Part shown: positions 46,462 through 61,400 of the stretch, one piece after another
Layout of the letters: the number at the start of each line of letters is the position of its first letter
Position numbering within the stretch: position 1 is the stretch's first letter
NCBI RefSeq assembly: GCF_000377665.1
Contig: NZ_KB898647.1
Span: 375,559 to 439,558 of the forward strand
Length of the DNA stretch: 64,000 nucleotides
Source: Vreelandella zhanjiangensis DSM 21076
GTDB taxonomy: Bacteria > Pseudomonadota > Gammaproteobacteria > Pseudomonadales > Halomonadaceae
Direction of reading: 5' to 3'
Position numbers and translations under genes: made by a program
Notes under the pieces: generated by a model
What the model saw: only the letters and a program-made list of their open reading frames with translations
Databases searched by the model: none
Told to the model about the DNA's origin: nothing

Positions 46462-47907
<1,446 letters not shown>

Positions 47908-47925
47908 CTATCATCAATCAAATGG

Positions 47926-48567
47926 CTAACCGAGGCTATCCAGAGCGCGGCGCAGCGCTTTACGCTGGAACACCAGCTTCCAGCGGCGCCCGCCTTGCTG
48001 GTGCCATAAAAGCCCAAAGCGAATGCCTGACAATAAGCAGGCCCGCACGCGCTCGGGCATCATCCGGCTTTGCAGTAGCGACGGGTCGCCCTGTACCACG
48101 ATGCGCGTTTTAAAGGTGGAGATCGTCTCTTGGTAGGCTTCGCCCAAGCTTGCGATAACGTTTTCATGCGTCGGGCTAAAGTGCTCGGCCTGGCCTTGGA
48201 TGCGGGTAAGGTGCTGGCCCAGGGAATCCATCATGTCGCTGTTGGTACGCAGCTTGTTCATGACCAACAAAATCGTAAAGCCATAGCGCAGCACCACCGG
48301 GTTGGCCTGCTTGCGGCCGACGAGTGCCTCAAGCGTTTCAAGACCACGCCGCAGGTTGTTCGGATGGCCCCCGTAAATAGCTTCAAAGCTTTCCGGGTTG
48401 GTATCCACGGTCGCTTCAATCAGCGTATCCCAGGCACGGTTATCAACCTGGCCTGTGCGGGCCAGCTCATCGACCAAGCTGGCGGCTTGAAACACCCCGG
48501 CCAAGGCAAGCGCCTGGCGCACCGAGGGCGAGTCGGGGGCGCGGTGAATGGGCGTTGTGCTACTCAT
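47926..48567 (-). CDS. hflD: HflD, high-frequency lysogenization protein homologue
   Basis: A 213-residue, mostly helical protein of the HflD family. Recognised by [21 protein letters not shown] at the N-terminus and by [18 protein letters not shown] in the middle. In E. coli it associates with the inner membrane and limits lambda CII; its housekeeping role is unknown. Its ATG overlaps the mnmA stop (ATGA) and GGAG lies 8 bp upstream. Order mnmA-hflD-purB is the same in E. coli. Confidence 0.93.
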   Translation of the reverse strand: MSSTTPIHRAPDSPSVRQALALAGVFQAASLVDELARTGQVDNRAWDTLIEATVDTNPESFEAIYGGHPNNLRRGLETLEALVGRKQANPVVLRYGFTILLVMNKLRTNSDMMDSLGQHLTRIQGQAEHFSPTHENVIASLGEAYQETISTFKTRIVVQGDPSLLQSRMMPERVRACLLSGIRFGLLWHQQGGRRWKLVFQRKALRRALDSLG

Positions 48568-49721
48568 GCTGGAGTCTCCGAGGCTTTCCAGGTGGCGCGA
48601 ATAACGCCGCCGCCCAGGCAGATATCACCATCATAAAGCACCAGTGATTGGCCGGGCGTCACCGCCCACTGCGGGTCATCGAACGTCACTTCAACGCCGC
48701 CATCGGGTAGGGTGCGCATTTCGCAGCCACAGTCGCTTTGCCGATACCGGGTTTTGGCGGTAAATCGGCCTTGTTGAGCCGGCGGCTCGCCCGCGACCCA
48801 GTCCATGGCTTCGGTCGCCAGGGTGTCCGATAAAAGCAGCGGATGATGCTTACCCTGCACCACGATCAGTACGTTGCGCTCCAGATCTTTTGCCGCCACG
48901 TACCAAGGCTCTTCTGAGTAGTTGGCAAGCCCGCCGATCCCCAGCCCCTGGCGCTGGCCCAGGGTGTAGTACATCAATCCCATGTGATCGCCGATCACGT
49001 CGCCTTCGGGCGTTTCGATCTTGCCGGGCTGGGCGGGCAGGTATTGCTGGAGAAAGTCGCGGAAACGCCGCTCACCGATAAAACAGATACCGGTGGAGTC
49101 TTTTTTCTTGGCCGTGATCAGGTCGTGCTCTTCGGCAAGCACGCGAACGGCGGGTTTTTCCAGCTCGCCCACCGGGAACAGCGTGCGGGCGATAGCCGCC
49201 TCGGGCACCGCGTGCAGGAAGTAACTCTGATCCTTATTGCCGTCCAGCCCTTTAAGCAGGCGCGGGCGAACATCGTTAGTACCTTGGCGAACCCGTCCTT
49301 CACGAACGTAATGGCCGGTGGCGATCTTCTCGGCACCCAGCATTTCGGCGTATTCAAGAAACACCTTAAACTTGATCTCTCGATTACACAGAATGTCAGG
49401 GTTGGGAGTGCGTCCAGCCTTGTACTCTTCGAGGAAATGCTCGAAGACGTTATCCCAGTACTCGGCGGCAAAATTCGCCGTATGTAACTTGATGCCCAGC
49501 TTGGCGCACACTGCTTCGGCGTCGGCAAGGTCTTCCTTCGCCGTGCAGTATTCAGTGCCGTCGTCTTCGTCCCAGTTTTTCATAAACAGGCCTTCCACCT
49601 CGTACCCTTGCTGAAGCAGAAGCAAGGCAGAAACGGACGAGTCGACGCCACCTGACATGCCGACAATTACTTTGCCTGCAGCGGATGTCTCGGTGGTGGG
49701 TGTGCCATTGGTGGATGTCAT
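48564..49721 (-). CDS. mnmA: tRNA-specific 2-thiouridylase
   Basis: A 385-residue enzyme that inserts sulfur at C2 of U34 in tRNA-Lys, -Glu and -Gln; the tRNA-Glu(UUC) in this window is a natural substrate. PP-loop [13 protein letters not shown] near the N-terminus, first catalytic Cys in [12 protein letters not shown] (about 110), second in [12 protein letters not shown] (about 210). I start at 49721 (GAGG six bases upstream) rather than two codons earlier, where GAGG would abut the ATG. Confidence 0.96.
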   Translation of the reverse strand: MTSTNGTPTTETSAAGKVIVGMSGGVDSSVSALLLLQQGYEVEGLFMKNWDEDDGTEYCTAKEDLADAEAVCAKLGIKLHTANFAAEYWDNVFEHFLEEYKAGRTPNPDILCNREIKFKVFLEYAEMLGAEKIATGHYVREGRVRQGTNDVRPRLLKGLDGNKDQSYFLHAVPEAAIARTLFPVGELEKPAVRVLAEEHDLITAKKKDSTGICFIGERRFRDFLQQYLPAQPGKIETPEGDVIGDHMGLMYYTLGQRQGLGIGGLANYSEEPWYVAAKDLERNVLIVVQGKHHPLLLSDTLATEAMDWVAGEPPAQQGRFTAKTRYRQSDCGCEMRTLPDGGVEVTFDDPQWAVTPGQSLVLYDGDICLGGGVIRATWKASETPA

Positions 49722-49794
49722 TGGCATCCTCGGTTGAAGTGGTATGCAATTGGGCAGCGATTATACACGATAGGGGGTTGCTGCTTCGAGCGCT

Positions 49795-50250
49795 TCACTC
49801 CTGAATGACGCTTAATGGATAGCAGCGTTCGCTGACGGCGTCTTCAATGCGCTTGAGTACCAGCGGACTTCGTAGCCGCTGTTGCGCGCTTAAGGCACGA
49901 ATTTCAGTAAGCGTGAGCCAGTGTGTCGAGATAATGTCAGTGTCCAGCGGCGTATCGAGAAACTCGGCGGGCTCGGCGATAAAGCCATGGCTATGAAAGG
50001 TTTGGCCGTCACCGGTGTGAAAAATATAAAGTCCCAGGTAGCCGCTTAGCGTGACACGCCAGGCGGTCTCTTCCTCCACTTCACGTAAAATCGCCGCCAT
50101 AGGCCCTTCGCCCGACTCAATATGACCAGCAGGCTGGTTGAATACCGTAAAGGGGCCGCCCTTGGCTTCTTCAACCAGCAAGAACCGATTGTCGCGCTGA
50201 ATAACACACGCGGCCGTGCTGTGAATGGCGCTGGTTCGAATAGCGCTCAT
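49795..50250 (-). CDS. nudJ: Nudix hydrolase NudJ-like phosphatase
   Basis: 151 residues. Nudix box is G-HIESG-E then REVEEETAW (about residues 41-63), with Ala in place of the usual Gly near the end. NudJ hydrolyses HMP-PP and nucleoside di/triphosphates. The ATG at 50250 overlaps the rluE stop (ATGA), so the upstream in-frame extension into rluE is not used. Position between rluE and mnmA is as in E. coli. Confidence 0.9.
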   Translation of the reverse strand: MSAIRTSAIHSTAACVIQRDNRFLLVEEAKGGPFTVFNQPAGHIESGEGPMAAILREVEEETAWRVTLSGYLGLYIFHTGDGQTFHSHGFIAEPAEFLDTPLDTDIISTHWLTLTEIRALSAQQRLRSPLVLKRIEDAVSERCYPLSVIQE

Positions 50251-50855
50251 GAGGGTTTCCGGCGTGAAGCCGCAGGCTTGCGTGATCGCTTGGACGCCTG
50301 AGTCGGACGCGGGGCATGCAGGGTTTCCTTGCGCCATTCGCCGGGCTGTAGATCGCCCAGTTGCCAAGCGCCAATCGAGGCGCGAATCAATCTAAGCGTG
50401 GGAAATCCGACGTGGGCGGTCATCCGGCGTACCTGACGGTTGCGCCCTTCGCTAATGGTCAATTCCAGCCAACTGGTAGAAGGGTGGCGCTTGGGATCAA
50501 TGGCCGGCTCGCGTGGCGCCAGCGGCGGGGCGGCAATCAAGCGGGCCTTGGCCGGTCGGGTAGGGCCATCCTTCAAGGTAATACCCGTACGCAACGCATT
50601 AAGGGCGGTGTCGTCTATCTGACCTTCAAGCTGTACCCAGTAGGTTTTAGGCTGCTTATGGCGTGGATGCGCAATGCGGTGGATGAGCGCGCCGTCATCG
50701 CTGAGTAACAAAAGCCCTTCAGAGTCGTAATCCAGTCGGCCAGCGGCATAAACGCCGGGCACTTCGATAACGTCGGCGAGGGTGGCTCGACCTTCACTGT
50801 CGGTGAATTGGGAGAGCATACGGTAGGGTTTATGCAGTAAGTATAGGCTGCTCAT
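50247..50855 (-). CDS. rluE: 23S rRNA pseudouridine synthase E
   Basis: A 202-residue RsuA-family enzyme without an S4 domain. Catalytic Asp lies in AAGRLDYDSEGLLLLSDDG (about residues 34-52). GRNRQVRRMTAHVGFPTLRL (about 133-152) is the second family motif. It modifies U2457 of 23S rRNA in E. coli. First gene of the leftward operon and divergent from icd across 233 bp. Arg/Lys/Ala-rich C-terminal tail of 25 residues. Confidence 0.93.
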   Translation of the reverse strand: MSSLYLLHKPYRMLSQFTDSEGRATLADVIEVPGVYAAGRLDYDSEGLLLLSDDGALIHRIAHPRHKQPKTYWVQLEGQIDDTALNALRTGITLKDGPTRPAKARLIAAPPLAPREPAIDPKRHPSTSWLELTISEGRNRQVRRMTAHVGFPTLRLIRASIGAWQLGDLQPGEWRKETLHAPRPTQASKRSRKPAASRRKPS

Positions 50856-51046
50856 AATGTCTCTTACATCTTACGCCTGATTTGTCGACAATCTCTCATG
50901 CGGTTAAAGTGCAGCGCTGGTATACTCCTGCGTGACCGCTGGAGTCGTCGTCAACACCACCGAAGTGATAGTAAAGCAGCAGGGTTGATACGCTGCCCCG
51001 CGCGCTTCGCGGCACGGTCTATCGTCGAATGAGCCGCGTAGCTTAG

Positions 51047-53323
<2,277 letters not shown>

Positions 53324-53356
53324 TGCTGAATCGCCCTAACTATATGGGCGTGTAGC

Positions 53357-53391
53357 AAAACCCTCGTCCCGCTGGTGGGCGGGGGTTTTTT
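53357..53391 (+). terminator. icd terminator
   Basis: AAAACCC (53357-53363) pairs with GGGTTTT (53383-53389), continued by TCG/CGG and CCC/GGG with one bulge; loop GCTGGT, then T6. Confidence 0.88.
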
Positions 53392-53541
53392 AACTTTTGC
53401 GGTATGATATTTTTAATGCTATGTGAACCCTTGTAGAACTTGAGCGTCATAGCTATTGACTGGTCACTGTTGCGGGTTGCAATTGTTGATGAGCGCTGGC
53501 TAGGTCATTCATGAGTCTTGAGATAACCAACAGTGCAATCT

Positions 53542-53913
53542 ATGCCTAATCTAGTGTTTGATAAGACAAAAACGCCATGTGTAATGGCCGGTATGACACG
53601 ACCCGAAATGCCTGACGATGGAGATGTTGCCGTTCAGTCTGCTGAACCGGCGCTGGCACAGCCTCCTCTGTATAAGGTTGTGTTGCATAACGATGACTAC
53701 ACGCCAATGGATTTTGTCATTGAAGTACTGCAGGAGTTTTTCAATATGGACAGCGAGAAAGCTGTTCAGATAATGCTTGCCGTACACACTCAGGGAAAAG
53801 CTACCTGTGGTGTCTTTACTCGAGACATTGCAGAGACTAAATGTCATCAGGTTAACGAGTATGCGCGTGAGTGCGAACACCCGCTAATGAGTGATATTGA
53901 AGCCGCAAATTGA
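53542..53913 (+). CDS. clpS: ClpS, N-degron adaptor for ClpAP
   Basis: About 123 residues. After a flexible N-terminal 40 residues, the ClpS core begins [20 protein letters not shown], which includes the N-end-rule pocket Asn-Asp-Asp and Met, and [21 protein letters not shown] follows. It delivers proteins with Leu, Phe, Trp or Tyr N-termini to ClpA. No clear Shine-Dalgarno; ATG 53542 is the best-placed start, with a GTG at 53533 or ATG 53584 possible. clpA starts 139 bp downstream. Confidence 0.95.
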   Translation: MPNLVFDKTKTPCVMAGMTRPEMPDDGDVAVQSAEPALAQPPLYKVVLHNDDYTPMDFVIEVLQEFFNMDSEKAVQIMLAVHTQGKATCGVFTRDIAETKCHQVNEYARECEHPLMSDIEAAN

Positions 53914-54007
53914 GTCCGTTGATAAAAATTTGTCGGTGAGGCTTGCAACCCTGCCATTTGTACCCGATGTTGAAAGTGCCGGTCGACTAAATTGATCCGA
54001 CGCAAGT

Positions 54008-54030
54008 CCTAGGTGGCGATACGCCCTAGG
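54008..54030 (+). promoter_or_regulatory. Hairpin between clpS and clpA
   Basis: CCTAG (54008-54012) pairs with CTAGG (54026-54030), GGCG with CGCC inside, loop ATA, two bases bulged. It ends 22 bp before the clpA ATG and lacks a T run, so it may be an RNA-processing or stabilising stem instead of a terminator. Confidence 0.4.
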
Positions 54031-54052
54031 TAGTAGCGAAAAGGGGACTGCC

Positions 54053-56329
54053 ATGCTTAGCAAAGAACTTGAACTGACCCTGAACACGGCCTTTACCGTG
54101 GCCCGCTCAAAGCGCCACGAATTCATGACCGTTGAACACCTGCTGCTAGCGTTGCTGGACAATGCCTCTGCAGTTGATGTTTTAAAGGCGTGTGGGGCAA
54201 ACCTCGACAAGCTGCGGTCCGATCTGCAGGATTTCATCAATTCAACTACGCCGCTTATTCCTGAAGGTCACGGAGATCGTGAAACGCAGCCGACGCTAGG
54301 ATTTCAGCGTGTGTTGCAGCGTGCGGTTTTCCACGTTCAGTCGTCGGGCAAAAGTGAAGTAACGGGCGCCAACGTACTGGTGGCCATTTTCTCCGAGCAG
54401 GAAAGCCAGGCGGTTTATTTCCTCAAGCAGCAAAGCGTTGCCCGTGTCGATGCGGTCAACTATATCGCCCATGGTATTTCCAAAGTGGCGGGTCACGGCC
54501 CTTCACCGTCCAGCGCTTCGCAAGAGGGTGAGGACGTTGAAGAGGGCGCCTCAGAAGGCGGCACTCATCCGCTGACTGGCTATGCCACCAACCTTAACGA
54601 ACAGGCTCGGTTAGGCAAGATTGATCCGCTGATTGGTCGTGATCATGAGCTTGAACGTGTTGTACAGATTCTGGCGCGTCGGCGTAAGAACAATCCGCTG
54701 CTGGTGGGTGAAGCTGGCGTGGGTAAAACGGCTGTAGCCGAAGGCCTTGCCAAGCGTATTGTTGAAGAGGACGTACCTGACGTTATCGCCGACGCTGTCG
54801 TGTACTCGTTGGACATGGGTGCGCTGCTTGCCGGTACCAAGTACCGCGGCGACTTTGAGAAGCGCCTGAAAAGCCTGCTAAGTGAGCTACGTAAGCAGCC
54901 TAATGCCGTACTGTTTATTGACGAGATCCATACGGTCATTGGTGCGGGTGCTGCGTCCGGTGGGGTAATGGATGCCTCTAACCTGCTCAAACCGCTGTTA
55001 TCGTCCGGTGAGCTGCGCTGCATTGGCTCAACCACTTTCCAAGAGTTCCGCGGTATTTTTGAAAAAGACCGCGCGCTGGCGCGTCGCTTCCAGAAGGTCG
55101 ACGTACTGGCACCTTCGGTTGACGACACGATCAAGATTCTCAAGGGGTTGCGCTCGCGCTTTGAAGAGCACCACGAAATCAAGTACACCGATGGCGCGCT
55201 GGAAAGTGCGGCACGGCTGGCCGACCGTTATATCAACGACCGTTACCTGCCGGACAAGGCCATTGACGTCATCGATGAAGCCGGAGCACACCAGCGTCTG
55301 CTGCCTCCAGAAGCGCGTAAGGGGACTATCGATGTCGAGCAGGTCGAAGCGATCGTAGCTTCCATTGCCCGCATTCCGCCGAAGAGTGTTTCAAGCTCGG
55401 ATCGTAAGCTGCTTGAAAAACTTGATCGCGACCTGAAAATGCTGGTGTTTGGTCAGGATGAAGCAATTGATACGCTCTCAGCCGCCATCAAGCTTTCCAG
55501 GGCCGGTCTAAAGTCGCCGGATAAGCCCGTCGGCAGCTTCCTGTTCGCAGGGCCTACGGGTGTAGGTAAGACTGAAGTGGCCAAGCAGCTTGCCCATATC
55601 ATGGGTATTGAGCTTGTGCGCTTTGATATGTCGGAGTACATGGAGCGTCACACCGTATCGCGTTTGATTGGTGCGCCTCCCGGCTATGTTGGGTATGACC
55701 AGGGCGGCCTGCTGACTGAAGCCGTGACCAAGCAGCCGCACTGCGTGCTGTTGCTGGATGAAATTGAGAAGGCGCACCCTGAAGTCTTTAACCTGCTATT
55801 GCAGGTCATGGATCACGGTCGCCTGACCGATAACAACGGGCGTGAAGCTGACTTCCGTCACGTTATCGTTATCATGACCTCCAACGCAGGGGCTGAGCAG
55901 GCGTCACGTCGCTCTATCGGTTTCCAGCATCAGGACCACTCAACCGATGCCATGGAAGTCATCCGGCGCACGTTCTCGCCTGAATTCCGTAACCGGTTGG
56001 ATGGCATCATTCAGTTCCACGCTTTGCAGACATCGGTGGTGCGCAACGTAGTCGACAAGTTCCTGATCGAACTGCAGGCGCAGTTAGACGAGAAGCGCGT
56101 ACAGCTGGAGGTAGATGATGTGGCGCGCGATTGGCTGGCTGAGAAAGGCTATGATCCTGATATGGGTGCCCGTCCCATGGCGCGTCTGATTCAGGAAAAA
56201 CTGAAGAAGCCACTTGCCGAAATGATTCTGTTTGGCGAGTTGGCCGAGCATGGCGGTATTGTGCACGTCAGTCTGGAGGAGGGCGAACTTCATCTCTCCA
56301 CCGAGACTGAAATGGCGGATGCGCCCTGA
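54053..56329 (+). CDS. clpA: ClpA, ATP-dependent Clp protease ATP-binding subunit
   Basis: A 758-residue AAA+ unfoldase. N-domain (1-145), an acidic linker rich in Glu/Gly/Ser, D1 with Walker [14 protein letters not shown] (about residues 219-231) and Walker [12 protein letters not shown]2 with Walker [14 protein letters not shown] (about 500-512) and Walker [11 protein letters not shown]. The ClpP-docking loop is IGF (about 622) in [16 protein letters not shown] precedes the ATG. Works with ClpS here; clpP is not in the window. Confidence 0.97.
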   Translation: MLSKELELTLNTAFTVARSKRHEFMTVEHLLLALLDNASAVDVLKACGANLDKLRSDLQDFINSTTPLIPEGHGDRETQPTLGFQRVLQRAVFHVQSSGKSEVTGANVLVAIFSEQESQAVYFLKQQSVARVDAVNYIAHGISKVAGHGPSPSSASQEGEDVEEGASEGGTHPLTGYATNLNEQARLGKIDPLIGRDHELERVVQILARRRKNNPLLVGEAGVGKTAVAEGLAKRIVEEDVPDVIADAVVYSLDMGALLAGTKYRGDFEKRLKSLLSELRKQPNAVLFIDEIHTVIGAGAASGGVMDASNLLKPLLSSGELRCIGSTTFQEFRGIFEKDRALARRFQKVDVLAPSVDDTIKILKGLRSRFEEHHEIKYTDGALESAARLADRYINDRYLPDKAIDVIDEAGAHQRLLPPEARKGTIDVEQVEAIVASIARIPPKSVSSSDRKLLEKLDRDLKMLVFGQDEAIDTLSAAIKLSRAGLKSPDKPVGSFLFAGPTGVGKTEVAKQLAHIMGIELVRFDMSEYMERHTVSRLIGAPPGYVGYDQGGLLTEAVTKQPHCVLLLDEIEKAHPEVFNLLLQVMDHGRLTDNNGREADFRHVIVIMTSNAGAEQASRRSIGFQHQDHSTDAMEVIRRTFSPEFRNRLDGIIQFHALQTSVVRNVVDKFLIELQAQLDEKRVQLEVDDVARDWLAEKGYDPDMGARPMARLIQEKLKKPLAEMILFGELAEHGGIVHVSLEEGELHLSTETEMADAP

Positions 56330-56338
56330 AAAGGGCGC
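56321..56338 (+). terminator. Hairpin at the end of clpA
   Basis: Arms GCGCCC (56321-56326) and GGGCGC (56333-56338), overlapping the clpA stop. A second stem CGCCC/GGGCG lies near 56389-56408. Neither has a proper T run. Confidence 0.35.
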
Positions 56339-56467
56339 TAAAATCGCCTTAGTGCGTAGCGCCTAATCATGCCGTAGAAATGCACAGCGCCCTGTCTTCG
56401 ACGGGGCGTTGTCGTATACAGGTAACGGCGCCGTACTGCGTGCTGGCTGAAAAGGCGTTATAAAGGC

Positions 56468-56686
56468 TTAGCGCGAACGGTAGACAATGCGGCCTTTGGA
56501 AAGATCGTACGGTGTCAATTCCACTTTCACTTTGTCGCCAGTCAGAATGCGGATATAGTTTTTACGCATTTTGCCGGAGATATGAGCAGTTACAACGTGG
56601 CCGTTTTCCAGTTCAACACGGAACATGGTGTTAGGAAGGGTATCAACGATAACGCCTTCCATTTCAATATGATCTTCGCGTGCCAT
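56468..56686 (-). CDS. infA: Translation initiation factor IF-1
   Basis: 72 residues, the exact length of IF-1. OB-fold S1-type domain with [20 protein letters not shown] and the conserved [19 protein letters not shown]. It blocks the ribosomal A site during initiation. Start supported by AGGA. Lies between clpA and bpt, an order found in Pseudomonas and E. coli relatives. Confidence 0.98.
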   Translation of the reverse strand: MAREDHIEMEGVIVDTLPNTMFRVELENGHVVTAHISGKMRKNYIRILTGDKVKVELTPYDLSKGRIVYRSR

Positions 56687-56834
56687 ATAGGCAGATCCTC
56701 ACTTATTTAACGTAGTTAACAAACCAAAAACCGGTTCAGGTTTTAAGGGCCAGAGAGCTGGCACTTAAGAAACAGCGCTATATTGTGCCGTAAGCCCGTC
56801 GTCAAGGCAAAAAAGCTGGGTTAATTTGTACGCT

Positions 56835-57569
56835 TTAACAAATTAGTGGCCGCCAATGGCGCCCATCCAGCCGCTCGATTGGGGAAAAATCCTGCTTGTA
56901 GCGCATTTTACGACACTCTGCGATCCAGTACCCCAAATATAGATGGGGCAGGGCTTTTTTATGGCTCAGCTCAATCAGCTTTAAAATGGCAAGCGTGCCC
57001 AGCGAGCGTCTGTCGAGCTCTTCGCCAACGCCAAAAAATGTATAGATCGCCGAAAGCCCGTGCTCCAGTTGATCAAATGCCGAGACACCCACTAACTCCT
57101 CACCCAGGTACAATTCGAGTAAGTACGCGTAAGGTTCTTCCAGGGTTAAAAACGTACGGTACTGTTCACTGCTGGGCGGGTACATGTCACCATCGGCATG
57201 ACGCTTTCGAATATAGTTTGCGTAAAGCTCGTAGTGGCGTGCTTCATAGCGCGCGGGTACCACGCGAGTGGTAATATCGGCGTTGCGTCGCCACACCTTG
57301 CGCTGGGAGCGGTTGGCTGCAAACTGTTCGACCGGAATGCGCACCGACTGGCAGGCGTTACAGTTTTCGCAGTGAGGACGGTATAAATGCCGCCCGCTGC
57401 GCCGAAAGCCAAGCAGTGATAGCGAGTCGTAAACCTCCGTGACGGGAGATTCCAGCGGGTCGAGAAAAAGTGTCGTCGCCTCTTTGGTGGGTAAATAGCT
57501 GCAAGTATGGGGCACAGTAAGAAAGAAGCGCAGATCCTGTACCGGCTGACGCGGAGTATTACTACTCAC
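56835..57569 (-). CDS. bpt: Aspartate/glutamate leucyltransferase
   Basis: 244 residues of the ATE family, Bpt branch. It moves Leu from Leu-tRNA to N-terminal Asp or Glu, creating a ClpS degron. N-terminal CSYLPTKEATTLF and the Cys cluster RPHCENCNACQSVRIPVEQF (about 68-87), which binds metal in this family, are present; the C-terminus has YLGYWIAECRKMRYK. GTG start at 57569 is chosen because AAGGAGG precedes it. Confidence 0.94.
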   Translation of the reverse strand: MSSNTPRQPVQDLRFFLTVPHTCSYLPTKEATTLFLDPLESPVTEVYDSLSLLGFRRSGRHLYRPHCENCNACQSVRIPVEQFAANRSQRKVWRRNADITTRVVPARYEARHYELYANYIRKRHADGDMYPPSSEQYRTFLTLEEPYAYLLELYLGEELVGVSAFDQLEHGLSAIYTFFGVGEELDRRSLGTLAILKLIELSHKKALPHLYLGYWIAECRKMRYKQDFSPIERLDGRHWRPLIC

Positions 57570-57609
57570 AGCTTGCCTCCTTGGCAAATAAACCTGGGCT
57601 TTGCCAGCA

Positions 57610-58356
57610 TTATGAATCGCCGTGGCTTGCTATCGACTGAAGCCATGGGGATGCAGGCACCGATGGTGCCCCAGCAAACGACGATGAGACGCTAAACGCC
57701 GTTTCGGGCAGCCACTGTTCAAGATAGTTGATGAACGTCTCACGGGCGACTGTTGTTGCTCCCAGACTTTCAAGGTGCGGCGTATGCATTTGACAGTCAA
57801 TCAGCTTGCCGCCATGGGCTTGCATGGCACCTGCCAGGCGGGCAAGCGCTATCTTGGAGGCATCAGGCGCATTGGAGAACATGGATTCACCGAAAAACAC
57901 AGGACCCATCGCCAAACCATACAGGCCTCCCACCAATTGGCCCGATTGATGTACCTCGATACTGTGTGCAATCCCTAGACGATGAAGCGTAACGTAGGCA
58001 TTGTACATATCGTCGGTGATCCAGGTGCCGGTGTCTTCATCGCGTGGCGCGGCGCAGGCATTAATTACGTGCTCAAAATGTTGATTCAGGGTAACGTCAA
58101 ATCCCCCATTGCGCAGCCGTTTTGCTAAGCTACGGCGCAGCTTGAATTGCTCAGGACGTAGTACCATGCGCGGATCGGGACTCCACCATAAAATGGGGTC
58201 ATCATCGCTGTACCATGGGAAGATGCCGCGACGGTACGCTTCTACCAGCCAATGCGGAGAAAGATCGCCGCCCGCGGCCAGCAGGCCATTGGGCGAATCC
58301 AGCGCAATGGCGGTAGATGGAAATATGGGATATGGCGAAGAAAGCCAAGGTAGCAT
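57610..58356 (-). CDS. aat: Leucyl/phenylalanyl-tRNA-protein transferase
   Basis: 248 residues. Attaches Leu or Phe to N-terminal Arg or Lys. Family signatures are GLLAAGGDLSPHWLVEAYRR, GIFPWYSDDDPILWWSPDPR and ESMFSNAPDASKIAL. Strong AGGAG six bases before the ATG. Bpt starts 41 bp downstream; both are in one leftward unit and feed ClpS/ClpA encoded nearby. Confidence 0.96.
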   Translation of the reverse strand: MLPWLSSPYPIFPSTAIALDSPNGLLAAGGDLSPHWLVEAYRRGIFPWYSDDDPILWWSPDPRMVLRPEQFKLRRSLAKRLRNGGFDVTLNQHFEHVINACAAPRDEDTGTWITDDMYNAYVTLHRLGIAHSIEVHQSGQLVGGLYGLAMGPVFFGESMFSNAPDASKIALARLAGAMQAHGGKLIDCQMHTPHLESLGATTVARETFINYLEQWLPETAFSVSSSFAGAPSVPASPWLQSIASHGDS

Positions 58357-58474
58357 TATTTGCTCCTGTTACTGAGCACTTGTAGAGAAGCTCTGTGACG
58401 CCGGAAGGATGCTCGGTATGATGCAAACTCGCAAGTGGATTAAAGACGCCATTGAGGTGTAAAGGGAGAATCGC

Positions 58475-61400
58475 TTGAAAGTGAATAAGGCGGTAGACAA
58501 GCGAACGCAGCGTAATTCGCGTCAAGCACCATCTTCAGCCTCTTCTGCGCGGGTTAAAGCCGCGAAAGATAAAGCTCGCCGGGTTGGCCTGCGTTTACAG
58601 GGCTCGGTGCGTGAAGGCGTAGTGGTGGTACTGCTCGCGCTGTGTGTTTTTTTATTATTAGCACTGTTTAGCTACCAGCCGGAAGACCCGGGCTGGTCTT
58701 ACCAGGGGCCGGAAACGGATGTTCGCAACTGGATGGGGCCGGTGGGTGCCTGGTTGGCTGATGTTCTTTATTCGCTCCTAGGGGCGAGTGCGCTCTGGTG
58801 GCCGGGCATGTTTGGCTTTGCTGCCTGGTGGCTGATGCGCTCGCGTCAGGTACGCTTTGAATTAGATCCGGTTGCCATTGCCGTGCACGCCGGTGGCCTT
58901 GTGCTGCTGATGTTTGGCACTACCATGCTCGGCGCACTGCATTTTTATCACCCCAGCAGCATTTTACCTTACGCCTCCGGCGGTATTTTAGGCGAGGGGC
59001 TGGTGGGTACGCTCAAGCCGCTGGTAGGCAGTGGAGGCGTGGGCCTGATTGCCGCGGCCTTGATCCTGATTGGGTTCCCGCTATTTAGCGGCATGTCGTG
59101 GCTGCAGGTGGCCGATGAAGTGGGACGTCGTTTATGCCGGGTAGGCGGCTGGTTTAGCTCGCGCCGGGAAAAGCGCCGTGAGAAACGTCGTGAACGTGCC
59201 GCGCTGCGTGCTTCTTTAAAACCCGCGCCAAAAGCGGAAGAGCCTACGCGGGCGCCTAAGCCCAAGCGTGATACGGGGCGTGAGCGAAGAGAGCCTGGCT
59301 TCTCGGCGGACGTTGCGGATGATATCAATCGCCAGAGCGAAACGCCGTCTGAAGCGCGGAAAGCTGAGTCAACCGACACTTCCATTCCCTGGGAGGCAAC
59401 CGCTTTTGCAGCGGCAGAGCCAGCGGTGAAAACACCGGCTAAGCCCGCCGTTGCCAGCACGCCAGAGCCAACGTTAGCGCCTGAGCCAGAGTTCAAGCCT
59501 GCGTCTGAGCCAGCGCCAGCGCTTAAACCGGAGCCTGCAGCCGAACCGGTTAGCCCGAAATTAACTTCTGAAATAGCTCCTGAGATCGCCCCGGAAATAA
59601 CGCCTGAAGTTCGTGAGCCGAGCGTATCGGTACCTGGCACACCGCGTGCGGATGCTTTCTCGGCTCGTACCCAGGAGCCAGCTCCGACTCCTGCGCCTGC
59701 ACTGTCTTCGCGTGAGCCAGAAGACGAGCCTGCCGCTGAAACGCCTTCCGCCACTGTTGAGCCAGCACGCGAACAGGCCGAGCCATCGATGATGATGCGG
59801 GCTTCTCGCGAAGAAGACGCCGCTGTGCCCATTGCCAAGCACTTCTTTGCCCAGGAAGAGGCTGACGATGTGCCAGAAGACGAGCAAAGCGAGCAGGATG
59901 AACAGGACGAGAGCGACGACTATAACGATGAGTGGCAGCGTGGCGAGTGGCACAGCGAAGAACCTGCTGTGTCCCGCGGCGTACCGCTCCGCTCTGAGCC
60001 CACGTTAAGCGATGCTGAGCCGCTCGAAGAGGCCATGCGCAGTGAACCTTCACTGACAGCCGAGCCGCGTCGTGAGCGCGTGCCTGAAGTAGTTCCCGAG
60101 CCAGTATGGGAAGATGACGAATACGATGTGATGCTGGCTGCAACGCCAACGCCAACGCCAACGTCCGCACCTGCACCAATGCCTACAAGTGCTGCACGCC
60201 ATGAGCCCACTTTCTCGGCTGACGACGTGGCAGGTGAGGTAGACAGCGGCCCAACGCTTTGGACGGTCGAGCATCTGCAGAGCCAGCGCCCAGCCTTTGA
60301 AACGCTGCCTGAGCCCGAAGGCGAGGTGCCCAGTCTTCAATTGCTGACACCCGCTGAACCGCATCAGCCTAACTACACGGAAGAGCAGCTTGCCGATATG
60401 GCTGAGCTTCTAGAAGTGCGGCTGCGCGAGTATGGCGTCAAAGCGGAAGTGGTCGATACCTGGCCCGGCCCGGTTATCACCCGGTTTGAAATCAAGCCAG
60501 CAGCAGGTGTCAAAGCTTCCAAGATAAGCAACCTGGCTAAAGACCTGGCCCGCTCGCTGATGGTGAAAAGCGTACGCGTGGTAGAAGTCATCCCTGGGCG
60601 GCCGACTGTCGGGATCGAGATTCCCAACCCGCATCGAGCCATGATCCGCCTGCGCGAAGTCATCGATTCCGAGCGTTTTCAGCAGGAAACATCGCCGCTT
60701 ACCATGGCGCTGGGGCAGGATATCGGCGGTGGCCCGGTGATTGCCAACCTGGGCAAAATGCCCCACTTGTTAGTGGCAGGCACAACCGGTTCGGGTAAAT
60801 CGGTCGGCGTTAACGCAATGCTGATTTCGATGTTGCTAAAGGCCAAGCCCGATGAGTTGAAGCTCATCATGGTCGATCCCAAGATGCTGGAGCTTTCGGT
60901 ATACGACGGTATTCCACACCTGCTGGCGCCGGTAGTGACAGATATGAAAGAAGCCGCCAATAGCCTGCGCTGGTGCGTGGCCGAAATGGAGCGTCGCTAT
61001 AAACTGATGGCGGCCATGGGCGTTCGTAATATTGCCGGTTTCAATGCGCGTCTGGATGAAGCAGAGCGCGCGGGCGCCCAGGTAGCTGACCCCTTATGGG
61101 AGCCGCAGCCCTGGGAAATGCATCAGCCGCCGCCGGTGCTTGCCAAGCTGCCGTATATCGTCGTTGTGATCGATGAATTTGCCGATATGTTCATGATCGT
61201 CGGTAAAAAAGTCGAAGAGCTGATTGCCCGCCTGGCGCAAAAGGCCCGGGCCGCGGGTATTCACTTGATCCTGGCCACCCAGCGCCCCTCGGTGGACGTG
61301 GTAACGGGCCTGATCAAGGCGAATATTCCCTCGCGCATGGCGTTCCAGGTTTCCTCACGCATAGACTCGCGCACCATTCTTGATCAGGGCGGTGCGGAAA

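Noticed and set aside
58969..59838. 289-codon antisense Ser/Ala/Gly-rich frame within ftsK
   Set aside because: It mirrors the low-complexity FtsK linker and has no domain; repeats on the sense strand explain it.
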